A stretch of DNA of 64,000 bases. Source: Mactra quadrangularis. Its lineage: Eukaryota > Mollusca > Bivalvia > Venerida > Mactridae. The position numbers and the translations under genes are program-made. Each line of letters begins with the position of its first letter. Position 1 is the stretch's first letter. Below, piece by piece: positions 1 through 11,300 of this stretch. The notes below the pieces were generated by a model. That model saw nothing but the letters and a program-made list of their open reading frames with translations. It searched no databases and was not told where the DNA came from. The stretch is taken from assembly GCA_025267735.1 (NCBI GenBank), contig CM046297.1, forward strand, positions 18,688,011 to 18,752,010, read 5' to 3'.

Positions 1-427
1 TTCTGCTGGGCCTGTTGGCAGAAGGATTGAATTATAACAGAAAGAGTTTCTTCAATTTTTCTTTTTTCAACGATTTTGTAACAAAGATGGAAGCAAGAAG
101 ACAATATTTTACTTTACATTGAAAACTACCATAGATCTTAAAGCTTAGTATCCATAGATTGTGCGTATTGGAGAAAAAATTAGTTTAATGCAAAAGTACG
201 TTAATTTTCGATTGAAAATAGAAAAATTGCATGTCAGCAGTATTTTTACTCTATATTTAATATGATCAGATTAAAGAGGATGGACTAAACTTTGTGCCTA
301 TAGGAGGAAAAATAACATATTTCAATATAATGCCGAAAATTATGTTTGTAATATTTTTACTCTATATTCTATATGAAAAATTTCTCTATCGACTCAACAG
401 GGATTCCTAACGATACCTATAATAACA

Positions 428-472
428 ATAACCATTTATACCTATAATATATATTATAGGTATAATGGTTAT
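428..472. repeat. 45-bp near-perfect palindrome
   Basis: Arms of about 22 nt (ataaccat...ctataata and its complement) with one extra T in the left arm and almost no spacer. Likely a foldback remnant or hairpin. Confidence 0.7.
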
Positions 473-1569
473 CGTTACCAGTGATCGACTTGCAACCAGT
501 ATCGATTTTAACTACCTCAACAAGGGGGACAACTTTCGGCGGATTATCACAATAAGTTGGGTATGATTATTCACAAGTGATGACTGCCAGATTTAGGTAC
601 AAAAATGATTAGTCGTATGCAGGGGCGAATCAAGGTTTTTTTAGGGGGTCCAAACATTTTTGGGGTGCAAACTTTGGAACCACAACCACATTATACATTG
701 TTTGCAAAATAACACAACATATTGATAAAAAATCTATATAACCATTAGAGCTATGTTAAGCACAAAAGATAAGCTAAGCAAGTCTGAAAATAATTGCTTA
801 TGCTACTTAAAAATGGCTTACATTTTAAAAAATCACTCATGCTAAAGTACATTTTGAAAATTTCAGGGGGGGGGGGGGGTCCAGACCTCCCGACCCTCCC
901 CCCTATGGTATGTACTAATATTTTAACACTTCTTTCTTTCCTCATGATCATTTTCTGCATTACCATCATCCTGTATGTTGTCTAAATTTTCCAGTGTTAA
1001 ACTCATTTGTACTCAAGCTGTTCAGAAATCTCTCCTACAATCATTTTTTTCTTCGTCCTTACTCCATAGCATTCACAGGAAATAAAAACAATGCCAGAAT
1101 GACAGAATGGTCATGTATAGTTCGTACAAAAAAAACCTACAATTTTTCTAAGCAATACAATAAACATATCCACGACCAGGTATGCTCAGGATGACAATTA
1201 CATGTATAATTTTAATATGTTTTATGAGTGTCATGTTTGTGTAATGGTAAAGCGGCCTACTATTACAAGCATGATTGACTAAGGGGTGGTGGTTTATCTG
1301 ATAAGCTAATTTTGTTGAAATGAATCATACAACTATTTTCTTCAATACTGCCTTCCTCTGAAATGAATTGTTTCAGTTTTAATGTTTACCCAAACACATT
1401 TTGTTTTTTTGTATGCACTAAAATATATCAATAAAGACGACATGACGCTAGCACTTTTACTGGGATAAAACAAACTGTTGTCACCATTGAAGAAGAAATG
1501 AATATGTTTGTATCTGTATACATGGTAACATCTATTAGACAACAGTTGCCCCAGATCAGCCTATCAGAT

Positions 1570-1795
1570 TGCTTAACAAGTTTTTGTTTTAATTGGGTTT
1601 AGCGTCGTATTTAACACATATTTAGGTCATATATACGACGACCAGCTCTTCCTACTATATGTTTCCTGGGCACTTTTCTATCACCAGTACTAACTAACCC
1701 TACCACGAGGCCAACAACTCATGTAAAGGGTATATACCAGGCTCCAACCCACGATTTCAGATTCGAAGTTAGACATGCTAACCACAACACATCAA
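1570..1795 (-). repeat. SINE-related segment
   Basis: Contains gcgtcgtatttaacacat, tcctgggcac and a tail with features of a tRNA-like promoter read on the minus strand. Related in layout to the SINE at 13378-13675. Divergent, so family assignment is tentative. Confidence 0.4.
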
Positions 1796-2124
1796 GAGCA
1801 TTCTACAGACAGTGCGCTTGACTTTTCTGGGTGCTCATGTAAACAAAATTGTACAGTTGGGAGGAAGAGGGAACAAGCAAGAACAACAACAATAAATAAC
1901 AAACACAAAATGGTTTGAATATCATATTTACTTCAAGTAAGTTTAGAAAAATAAAAATGTAAAAGAAAAGCCAACAGAATAACACAGAACAACAAGGGCA
2001 ATAACTCTACAGGAAGGTAAAAATAGCTAATGTAGTATTGTACAGAACACATCTACTTTCTTCTGTCAATATTTTGAATAATAAACAAACTAACTATTGT
2101 TAAAATGTATACAACTTTTAGTGG

Positions 2125-2645
2125 CCAATACATTAACCCTACTGATTCAAACACTAAATATTCATTTAATAAGTCCTGTACGTAAATACAGTACCCACCA
2201 AAAGTTTGGAGACAGTTCTTCAATTTTGACGATGCTTTTTGTAGAGACAATATTTTTAATATATCTAAGTATGTTTTGTTATAAAATGAAAACAAATTTC
2301 ATGAATTTAACACTTTAAAAGATTCAGCATCTGACATCATAAAGCCTCCAAAATCATGATCACTGTAATAATTTTGCATAACTAAGTTTTTATGCTTTTT
2401 TTGTTGTCTCTGTTACAATAATAATGATCACCAAAAAATTATGCAAAACTGCAAATCATTTAAAAATAAACAGTTATCAAATGTTAGCTAAAAGCTATTC
2501 AACAGGCCTACAATCTGAAAATGTCTCCAAACTTTTGGTGGGTACTGTATAGATATCTATTTATATCAAATGTAATAATGAGTACAGACTTACTGTCAGG
2601 AGAATTTAAATCAGCAGAGTCAGTGTTCACTAACAGAATCACTAG
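2125..2645. mobile_element. Palindromic MITE (attaaccctactgatt family) split by a mariner-type MITE
   Basis: Left end attaaccctactgatt at about 2130; related ends recur at 5985, 35580 and 43724. A second element (2189-2547) interrupts it. The right part has decayed. Confidence 0.5.
2189..2547. mobile_element. Mariner-like MITE, CAGTACCCACCAAAAG inverted repeats, TA duplication
   Basis: Termini cagtacccaccaaaagtttg and its complement, about 26 nt, bounded by TA at 2187-2188 and 2548-2549. No coding capacity. A related copy is at 26833-27203 and an end fragment at 14876-14905. Confidence 0.85.
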
Positions 2646-3337
2646 CAGAATCACTAACAGTTGAATAAAATTTAACAATTCACAATTACTTTTATAGTTA
2701 ACAATGAAGTGTAGTGCTATTTGATGAAATTTTCACTGCAGTGAAAATATGGTATGCCATAATACCACTTAGAGTATGGCATTCTTTACCTATGGCAATT
2801 TTACCTCTGACATTTTTACCTACATTCAAAAATACATAAAATGTCAACTAAACACAGAAAATCGTAACAGAAACAGAATATTCGTCCATAGACTATATCT
2901 GGAATTTAAATGTTTGGGGTTTCCCCTCTGGTACAAACAAACTTTCACCATTACGATGAAAACATATGTACAAAAAACAATAGGATTTAATCAATAGTTC
3001 ATGTTATTTAGCAATAATGTGTAGAAACTTTTTTGTACTGGTTGTGCAAAAAAAACCCCAGAAAAAACATAAATTAAAGTTCTGGATTAGGTCTATTGTG
3101 GAATAAAACATTATTATTTTATCTCATGAGCACTGATGATAAATTTTATTTTGTAGTAACCTAACTTTTGAAAAGTTTGTTGGTGAAATAAAAATCAATC
3201 TTTCACCAAAAATTGACCATCATCCCTTACTTCATAATCTTTTCATTGGTTACTATGGTAACAATGACAACAAATACTCATAAAGACCACAGATCAATGT
3301 CCAATGATTTATAGATAGATTTAAGAGTTAAACATGA
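2646..3337. other. Intergenic, nothing recognised
   Basis: AT-rich sequence with only short spurious frames. No gene or repeat I can name. Confidence 0.4.
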
Positions 3338-3417
3338 ACACGAAATGTATTGTGGAAACCACATTAAAGCTAGATTTAAAAACTTTAACGCAAAAATTAT
3401 GTTGAAAAGTCCGGCTA
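3338..3417 (+). mobile_element. Internally deleted copy of the 'atgtaatgtggaaacc' MITE
   Basis: Joins the element's head (tgtggaaaccacattaaagc, then about 30 more bp) directly to its tail (aaaagtccggctaa), missing the middle 200+ bp present at 15641, 23685 and 27295. Confidence 0.7.
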
Positions 3418-3714
3418 AAAATGTTCAGACTATAACGAACACTTCATACACTCTGGCATTTTTGGAGGCCACAGTCCTAATTTTGCTAGCTTGCAGCAAA
3501 CCATCGCACAGTACTTGGCAAAGACAGAGAGCTTTTTAAAAAGCACATGGTAGCAACTTCCTTACTCATCTGGTTCAATGGTACCAATAATTTAAATCAA
3601 ACAAGTCAGTAAAACAGAATATGGCACTGTAATGGAGAATTTAAACTATAAGACAACATGTATATTAATAAAGATATAATTTACATCAGTACTTGACTAG
3701 CATCCTCAACAATT

Positions 3715-4127
3715 AATGGACCTTTCCATGACTTGACCAGTTTGCATGTTTCACAAAGGTTTATTGTTACATTTTGTCCCACAAACATGGCAATAACAAA
3801 AGAGCACATGTTTATACAGTGCCATTCTAAGTTACCTTTACACTTTTAAAAAAAGCTGGTTTTTCATTAACACAATTAAATCTTATTTTAAATGTATTTG
3901 TGCATTGGTAAAGTTAAAATAGATCAAAACATTTGAAAGAAGAATAATGGTTCTTAATACAACTGTAATTGTTTTACATGTATATGTATCTGAAAATATG
4001 TTTTTAATCTATCAAGTATTGGTAATAATTTAGATACAAATCATACATTTACAAAAGTGTAAAGGTAATTATGGATGGCACTGTATTTGTGGGTAAATGT
4101 ATTGTTATTCCGCACCTGGAATGGTCA
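3715..4127. mobile_element. MITE with ends ggacctttcca / tggaatggtcaatt, split by a nested element
   Basis: Shares ggacctttccat, cccacaaac and atgtattgttattc with an uninterrupted relative at 60823-60992. The relative lacks the internal 3817-4083 segment, showing that segment is a later insertion. Confidence 0.65.
3817..4083. mobile_element. Mariner-like MITE nested in an older MITE
   Basis: Terminal repeats CAGTGCCAT...TTACCTTTACAC on both ends (about 35 nt with few mismatches), TA duplications at 3815-3816 and 4084-4085, 267 bp, non-coding. Confidence 0.8.
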
Positions 4128-4739
4128 ATTGCCAACATTTTAGAGTAAAAACTATGTTCTAATTCGGTCAGGGGACTGTTGACCAAGTCCATTAAAATCA
4201 CTGTTGGTTAAGGAAATTTTAGAATGTATAGGTGGTTTGGCAGTCCACTAAATTTTTCAGATATTATTTTCCTAATTCAATAAAATTCATTATTTGTAGT
4301 TATAATGTTGATTTAATTTTAGGATTATGATTATATTATAATAAATCATTAAAATGGACAGCATATTTTAACAAATCACTGAGAATAACTTTGGTCCAGT
4401 AAACTTTTATTGGGTACAGTAAAAAATTCATTCCGCTGGGCCTAATGTTCAGTGCCAAAGTCAGTTTGTTGTGGATATTGAAAAAAAGGTAGTGGTCAAA
4501 GCTACATATAGACTATCTATCAATTAAAGGTAACAAACTAACAATGATTAAGAGGCAACATCATTAATCACTTTACTATAGAGGTGTAGTCAAATTACTG
4601 ATAGACTATAAAAAAGCCTAACACAAAAAAACCTTTATTAATATGAGTTATAATTTACCACTCTGATTTCAAAGTCTCTGAAATCACTTTTTTCCACTTC
4701 TTTTCACAGTTCATTGACATTTTATTTTCTAGACATAAT
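4128..4739. other. Intergenic, nothing recognised
   Basis: AT-rich sequence without conserved coding signal or clear repeat ends. Confidence 0.4.
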
Positions 4740-4966
4740 TATTATCCCTAAGGCTAAATCTCTGGATATCTCTGGATTTAGCTGTTAACCAACAACTAAG
4801 TGCATACTTACGTCAGTGACTGACAACTACCCTACATAATGAAGAATCATTGGTAGGAGGGAGATCAAGCTCCATGAAAATATGCCCCGTCTGGGAATCG
4901 AACCTACGACCCCACAATCAGTAGACTTGCGTGCTACCAACTGAGGTAGCCAGGCGGCTTCATTAG
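4740..4966 (-). mobile_element. tRNA-derived SINE, family 1 (5'-truncated tail)
   Basis: Minus strand reads a tRNA-like head with A box (tacctcagttggtagc) and B box (ggttcgattcc), followed by a body shared with copies at 13905-14207 and 63720-64000 (e.g. cagtcactgacgtaagtatg). RNA polymerase III-derived retroposon. Confidence 0.8.
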
Positions 4967-5984
4967 CATTTTGCATGTTAATATATGTTAATATAAATAT
5001 GACATGAAGAAATTATGCATAAAATTAGCACTTTGATAAATGGATCTATGGATCTAGATACATTGTATATAAATAGGAATAAATAAAACTTTGATTAGAA
5101 TACACTGTAATTCAAAAAGTTATCCACTTTCTCTCTCACTCACTTGAGAAACTCTCTCATTTGAAATCTCATCGAATACATTTCAAATCAAAGTTGGTGA
5201 ATATACCAACATTGAAGTTTATTACATAAACATTTGGACTTGATGATATTCTTTCAACATTCTCAAAGATCATTGTCCAAACAAGAAGACTGTATCAACT
5301 AACAAAGCAAAACTAACAGTGACTTCTTTAAAAATTCTGGATATTTTTACATTGATATAAAGTAAATAATGCCCAATTATACCATTAGAAATTCTCATAT
5401 TTATTATAGCAATGGATAAGTATGGTTAGTGGTTACATTCTGTGGTCGTAAATACCAAATCTAACATAGTTATATGTATTTGTAATACATGAATGAAATA
5501 AACATATTAGGTTATAGGTTGTGATGAATACTTAGCAATTTTAGAATGGAAACAACACCAACTTGACAATGTTTTCAAACGGAATAAAATATAGGTACTT
5601 TTTTGTATGTGCTTTTAAACGACTTGTGCTGTTTTGATGCCAAAATACTTGCCTATATTTTGAGGGTTGTAAGACAGTTGTAACTCTGTCTTTTACTCAA
5701 TGCACTTAAATCAGTCTTGCGGGTAACCCTAGATTTATTCCACAACAAAACATTGACAATTATATATTGTTTCTTTAGCAGTACACACGAATCATACATA
5801 ACAACATGGTATATTATAACAAAGACAGAATATTGCATTTACTTATATGAACCCAAGAAAAAATGACAATTTTTTAGTCTAAACAATGAAAAATATAAAA
5901 ATTGCAAAGTGGGATGATTAGATGTAAGACTAAAGCATACAGCAATAGAATAAAATATTAAATACATCATACAGTGCTCTCCAA
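4967..5984. other. Intergenic with minor repeat fragments
   Basis: Mostly unassigned AT-rich DNA. At about 5665-5735 is a decayed piece of the GGGTTGCCCGCAAGACTG foldback family (see 46274-46343). Confidence 0.35.
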
Positions 5985-6178
5985 AAGTTCCTCAACAAAT
6001 CCCACTGATTTAAATACTCAATATTTGTTTGATAATTCCCATACATAAATAAAAATATCTATTTCTATGTATAGAGTACAGAAATACTGTAGTACATGTA
6101 ATATAAAATGTGTGTATGTACTGGGATTATCAAACAAAATTTAATATCAAGTATTTAAATTAACAGGGTTAATGTAAG
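5985..6178. mobile_element. Palindromic MITE, actgatttaaatactca ends
   Basis: Left part actgatttaaatactcaata and right part complement near 6145-6178 (agtatttaaat, agggttaatgta). Same family as 35578-35715 and 43722-43870. Confidence 0.6.
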
Positions 6179-7866
6179 TGCCAAAAGCAGTTGAATAAAA
6201 AATTACCAATAACACAAGTGATTTTACTATAATTAAAGTTAACAAAGTTTGAATCATAAGTTTATAAACTAACATATGATAATTTAAGAATTTGATCAGG
6301 TGACTTTGTTATTTTTTTGCACATGTAAAAATGAATCAGTTTTTTTCCTCAAGACCTTATGGAGGGCCCAGTATGTTAAACAATGAGTATAAACTATAAT
6401 ATCATCTATAACAAGGTTATAATATATCTTTAACAGTCATTGATAGATAAATACAAGTGTTCTTAACACCTCAGACTCACTCGGCTTCATCTTTCTGTTA
6501 TAAGGTATTGGCTCATCCAGTCAAATTCAACTCAATAAGCATAGCCATATAATAGTTCATAGTATATTAATTGTTTAAAGGATTAAATAATTTTGTATAA
6601 AAGGTTTAACTTAAAAACTCATTAAAATATTTTAATGTAGTTTTATAATAGGATATCAACCAGTAAAACCCTTTGTATTTTTAACCATGAGATTCAGCAA
6701 TGATTTTTAGATTTTCTTTTCCACTCTTGTGTAATCATGATGCAAAAAGGACATGACTTGAACAATTATTGTAGGGAACCACAGCGTGATGCAATATGCA
6801 AAATATTGAAGCTTTAGGCCTTATGGTTTTAGACAAAAAAGATTTTTGAAAATGTTGAGATGGAAGCAAATACTCATGGCAAAAAAATGAAGGATCTTTC
6901 ACAATAACCTATAATGAGCACAAAAAGCTCCAAAGAAAAGATAAATAAAGAAAACAAGAAATAAATTAAGAAGACAAAAGATAAATAAAAGAGACAAAAG
7001 ATAAATTAAGGACACAAAAGATAAATAAAGAAGACAAATGACAATTATTTTAAGAAAAGTAGCACAAAATAAATACAAAAATGTAAATATTTAAATAGAA
7101 ATAATAAGTTGATGTTAGCAGACAAAATATATAAAATATTACATGTACAACATAAATGTCTGGATGTCAATAGCACAATATGTAAATAAAAAACCTCATT
7201 GTCTTAGTTCTATGTCATATAAATACAAGATTTCATTTCCTCATATAAAACGTACACAAACACATGACACACACATACTGTCCATATCTTTAGTGACCTA
7301 TATAGCAAACTGGTCACAACATAACTAGGCTACATCCTTCTGTATTAAAATGTCAAAATTTAAAAAAATCCAATTAGTCTTTTTTTACATTTATAACAGT
7401 ATGAGCCCTTAGATAGTAAAAAATACCAATTTTCAGGTCTAAAAATCTTGAACATATAGACCAGATGAGAGTATGATCATATGAAAAATTACAATGCAAT
7501 GCAAGAAAAAAATCCCCACAAAGTGAGATGGGACAAGGTTTTCTGGTATAGCTCCTCCCTATTTTCCAAGCCCCTCCCACGTCACGTATTTAAGGTGTGG
7601 TGAGTAGGGAAGGGGTGATAACTATACTAACAGGAAATATTCAGTGACAAAGTCTACAGTAGAATGAATGTATCACAAAAATAAAAAAAAACAATAAAAA
7701 AGAGAAGTTCTACCCTATGCACACACAATATACAAAGTTGTATAAGAACATAGCTTGTTCACATTGACCAGATACAGTGAATACAATATATCATTTAAGC
7801 AATTAACCACAGTGTAGTAACTATACCATGTAATGTATTGTTTGATTATTTGCTTATATGTAACAT
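6179..7866. other. Intergenic with purine-rich tandem repeat
   Basis: At about 6935-7040 runs an imperfect array of about 20 bp units around agataaataaagaagacaaa. The remainder shows no gene. Confidence 0.4.
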
Positions 7867-8097
7867 CAGGGCTTGACATTAACAGCTGTCATGATTGCCT
7901 GTGACAATCTAACATAGAGTTCAGACTGTAAGTTTTTTCTGCAAGTCTTCAGATCAGGCAGCCAGAATATAGTTAAAACCCAACAGTTTTATTTAAAATA
8001 CCATTGTATGGGCTAGTAAATATATAGTTTGGGCAAGTAAAATTTATAGTTGGTCGTCCATCTGTACAACCTAATACACAAGTTAATGTCCAGCCCT
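7867..8097. mobile_element. MITE, cagggcttgacatta family
   Basis: Ends cagggcttgacatta and taatgtccagccct are inverted repeats; body holds tagtttgggcaagtaaaat. Same family at 47948-48107, 61792-61950, 63391-63517 and probably 19199-19362. It may lie in the gpd2 3' UTR. Confidence 0.65.
7988..7993 (-). terminator. Possible gpd2 polyadenylation signal
   Basis: AATAAA on the minus strand, about 240 nt past the gpd2 stop codon. It lies inside a short repeat element (7867-8097), so the true cleavage site could be elsewhere. Confidence 0.3.
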
Positions 8098-8233
8098 AAA
8101 CATAATTTGTTTAAATTTTGATCAGATGATAAACAAAGAAATCAAACTTAGAATGGTCTCAGGTCAAAATGATCAAGCTATGATAAAGCAAATACAATAT
8201 AATATTTTATATAACGGAAAGACACGATGATAT

Positions 8234-8347
8234 TTAGACTCCGCCTCCACTTCTCTCGACAGATATTCTCTCTACGTCAAGGTTCATCTCGGCAGCTTTA
8301 GCAAATCTTGAATTAGATAATGTTCCTAGTTTAATCATGTTCATCAA
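8234..8347 (-). CDS. GPD2: gpd2 terminal coding exon 16 (residues 683-719 and stop)
   Basis: Encodes [20 protein letters not shown] and ends [17 protein letters not shown] (TAA at 8234-8236), matching the family's C-terminal S-R-x-x-x-x-x-x-A-E pattern and Gly-rich end. It lies 6.4 kb from exon 15, the longest intron of the gene. Confidence 0.93.
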   Translation of the reverse strand: MMNMIKLGTLSNSRFAKAAEMNLDVERISVERSGGGV

Positions 8348-11300
8348 CTGAAACACAGAGAAAAAAAACACAGAAAATATTAAAATACCATTTATAATAC
8401 ATAATTTTGTAAAATTTGATAAAAAAAAAATAAAATAGTGCAAGATACAGTGCAAAACTTGTCTACATCCTTCTTTATTTATATGTGGTAAACACTAGTT
8501 TTATTTGTTTTTGTAGCGTTTAACGCCATAGCAACACATTGTATAGGTCAAATAACGGCCGTTTTGCACAGACAAATTGAACTAAGAGTACATATCTGTG
8601 GTTCAGAGCAAAACTAGTCCACATCCTTCTTGATTTACATGTGGTTAGACTAGTTTTGCACTGACCCTGAGAACTAAGAGTACAAGTGAATGATTAAGTG
8701 CTAAACTAGTCTACTTTCTTCTTTATCAACATGTATTTAAGACTAGTTTTGCACTGACCCAGTGGCCATGGATATAGCTTATCTCTCCCAGTAACACAGC
8801 TAGTGATTGGTCTACCTCAGAGGAGTATTTAACTTATACAATCTATCCACCTGTGGGACTTTTCACAAAAATTCTTACAAAAAAAAACTTCGTAAGTCAA
8901 AAGCAAGAAACATTAATAATACGCTCAATTTTTAGCTTATCAATTCTAAATATTATACAAATTGTGTAGAATTGTGTGCACCTTTTGAATATCATATCAT
9001 AGCTGTGCTAATAATCCATCTGACGTTGAAGTGCTTATTATATGAAACTGACTTATGTTGATTTTTTTCGTAAGAATTTTTTACTGAAAAGGACCCCTGG
9101 TCTCTTTTTTCTGGCATCCCTACCAGTAATTTCCTGAGTTCGAGAACAACTACTGCTTTGCAGAGAGAAGATACCTGATACATTATGGTACTTTCCTTCA
9201 GTTTAATAGCACTCAATGAGTCTGATACATTAGAACTTAACTAAAGCTGAATCATCTTAGCTTTTTCAAACATAGGTGTGGAAATCAAGTTTTTCTGCAA
9301 GACCATTGACAAGAGGAATCTAAAAATAAACTTGTCTGGGATCAAAATGCTCTTGTCCAGAAATGCAATACTGTATGTTTATCACTATAAAATATTTCTT
9401 GTCCAGGGACAATAGAGTGGAAATATTGACTTGTCCATGGACAGAAATGTACGAGTCGAACGAGTCTGGTGTAGAAATTCCACACCCCTGTTAAACAAAC
9501 AACTATAAGTTATTTACAACTTCTGTTTATGTAAATTATGTAGAACCCAACCAAACCATTCTCAAAGCTCAAACATTTTTTGCATTGAGGGTTACTTGGA
9601 ATTAGTGGACAAGGATGCAACTTTCAATGCCTAATGCTCCCTATTCACGATAGTATCAGTCAGAATAAGAAAGTCAAACCAATTACTGTCCTTGGAGAAG
9701 TTACTAGTTTCAGAATTGGGGAAAAATTGGATGAGCATAAATCAATATATACACCATCATTTTGATGAAACAGTAAAAATTCTACTCCATACATAAAACT
9801 ACACATCTACAACAGTAAATTATCAATAACACAAATAAATTGTAATTTCATAATATTGTTGTAATAAGTTTAGCGGTTACAGATATTATGCATCCTCAGT
9901 AACCCAGGGTACTATTCCTCAATGAACGAGTACCATGGGTAGTCCGACAATGGATATTGATATACAAACATGCAAGCAGATGAAATGGTTTCAAGTCATT
10001 TAAAAGCAGTCCTACGTGAACAATTTAGTATTTTTGTTAGTTATTATTAGTTGAGTATAATAGTTAGGGTGACCTTTAATAAAAAAAGCATTTGATTAAA
10101 AAAATCTATTTCAACAAACTTGGGAAAATTAAATCAGAGGGTTTCATCTAAAGTCATAGAAAACAAATACTGAAGACTGTTTTAAATTCAGCAATGCAAG
10201 TTAGTCAGAAAAAAACTAATAATGCTATGCACTAAAGTTTGTTGTGATACAATGTATAAACTCTAGAAATTTTGACCTTTGACCTGAGAGGGTGACCTTG
10301 ATGATGTCTATGTAGGTCAGGACATGATGACAAGGTGAATTAAAATAATGAACATTTAAGTCAAACAATATTTATAAGTAAGTGACTAAGATTTATCAAA
10401 TGTGACAACTTCTTTACCCTTTACCTTGATCTAGAAATATGAACTTGGGTGACCTTTGCATACAGTGTTACCCGAGGAACACATCAGAAAAATGTTTCTA
10501 AATTGACAAATGATAACCATTCCCCTGTAGTTGCCTGGCAGTGTGTTGGAAGCTCGAAGCTGATAATAATTTGTAATAATAGCAATTAAACATGATTTTA
10601 GGCACACACAGGCTAGAGACAGTTTTGAGATTCCCAAAAAAATTTATGTATGGGATATGGGTTTTACTACTTTGAGTCCACAGGACCCCCTAATTTAGGA
10701 CACTGTATAAAGCCCTGAATTTAAACACTAAGTATCTTTTATCTATAACAATGGGAATGGCTGAGTTTGCATGAACACATACATGTCTAAAAGAAGCATA
10801 CAAAACAATATAGTAATTACAAAGCTTACACTTTTTATGAATAAAAAAAGAAACTGAATGGTGAAATTTGATATTAATAGTAGGGTGCACGCTTCATCTT
10901 ACAAAATATATCACACAGGAGAAAAAAATTAGGTCCACCTTGGATCATCTAGACTAGTTTTAGCATGTACATGACGATAATAGGTCCATTGTATCCCTCG
11001 TATATTAGCCATAACCTGTGGTAACATAAATATTATAATAAAAGATTTCAATAAAAAAAAAAACAAGTGCAGTCAAAAGACAGGGTGCTCGACTTTTCTT
11101 GCGTTTTGTTCTTGGCAAGGCTTATCCTTTAAACAAAAGAGTCTTCAAGACAAGATTTAGTATTCCAAAGGAAATAAATCAGTCAAACAAAAACTAGTCA
11201 TACTAGTAAAGTATGAAAGGGGTATAACTCCAAAATCATCCGTCAATTGTAATGTCCCTATTCAGACGAGTATAATTATGTAGTATCAATGAAAGAGCAT

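Larger units (their letters stand above)
1..2124. other. Gene-free left flank
   Basis: No coding exon recognised. It holds a 45-bp near-palindrome (428-472), a G14 tract (866-879) within a degenerate repeat at about 600-910 and a SINE-like segment at 1570-1795. The rest is AT-rich and unassigned. Confidence 0.5.

Noticed and set aside
6935..7040. CRISPR-like short repeats
   Set aside because: Units lack constant repeats and unique spacers; it is a degenerate purine tract in a eukaryotic genome.
8851..9097. Assigning the 247-bp MITE family to hAT because of cagtgg ends
   Set aside because: I could not find 8-bp target duplications at any of the three copies, so the superfamily is left open.
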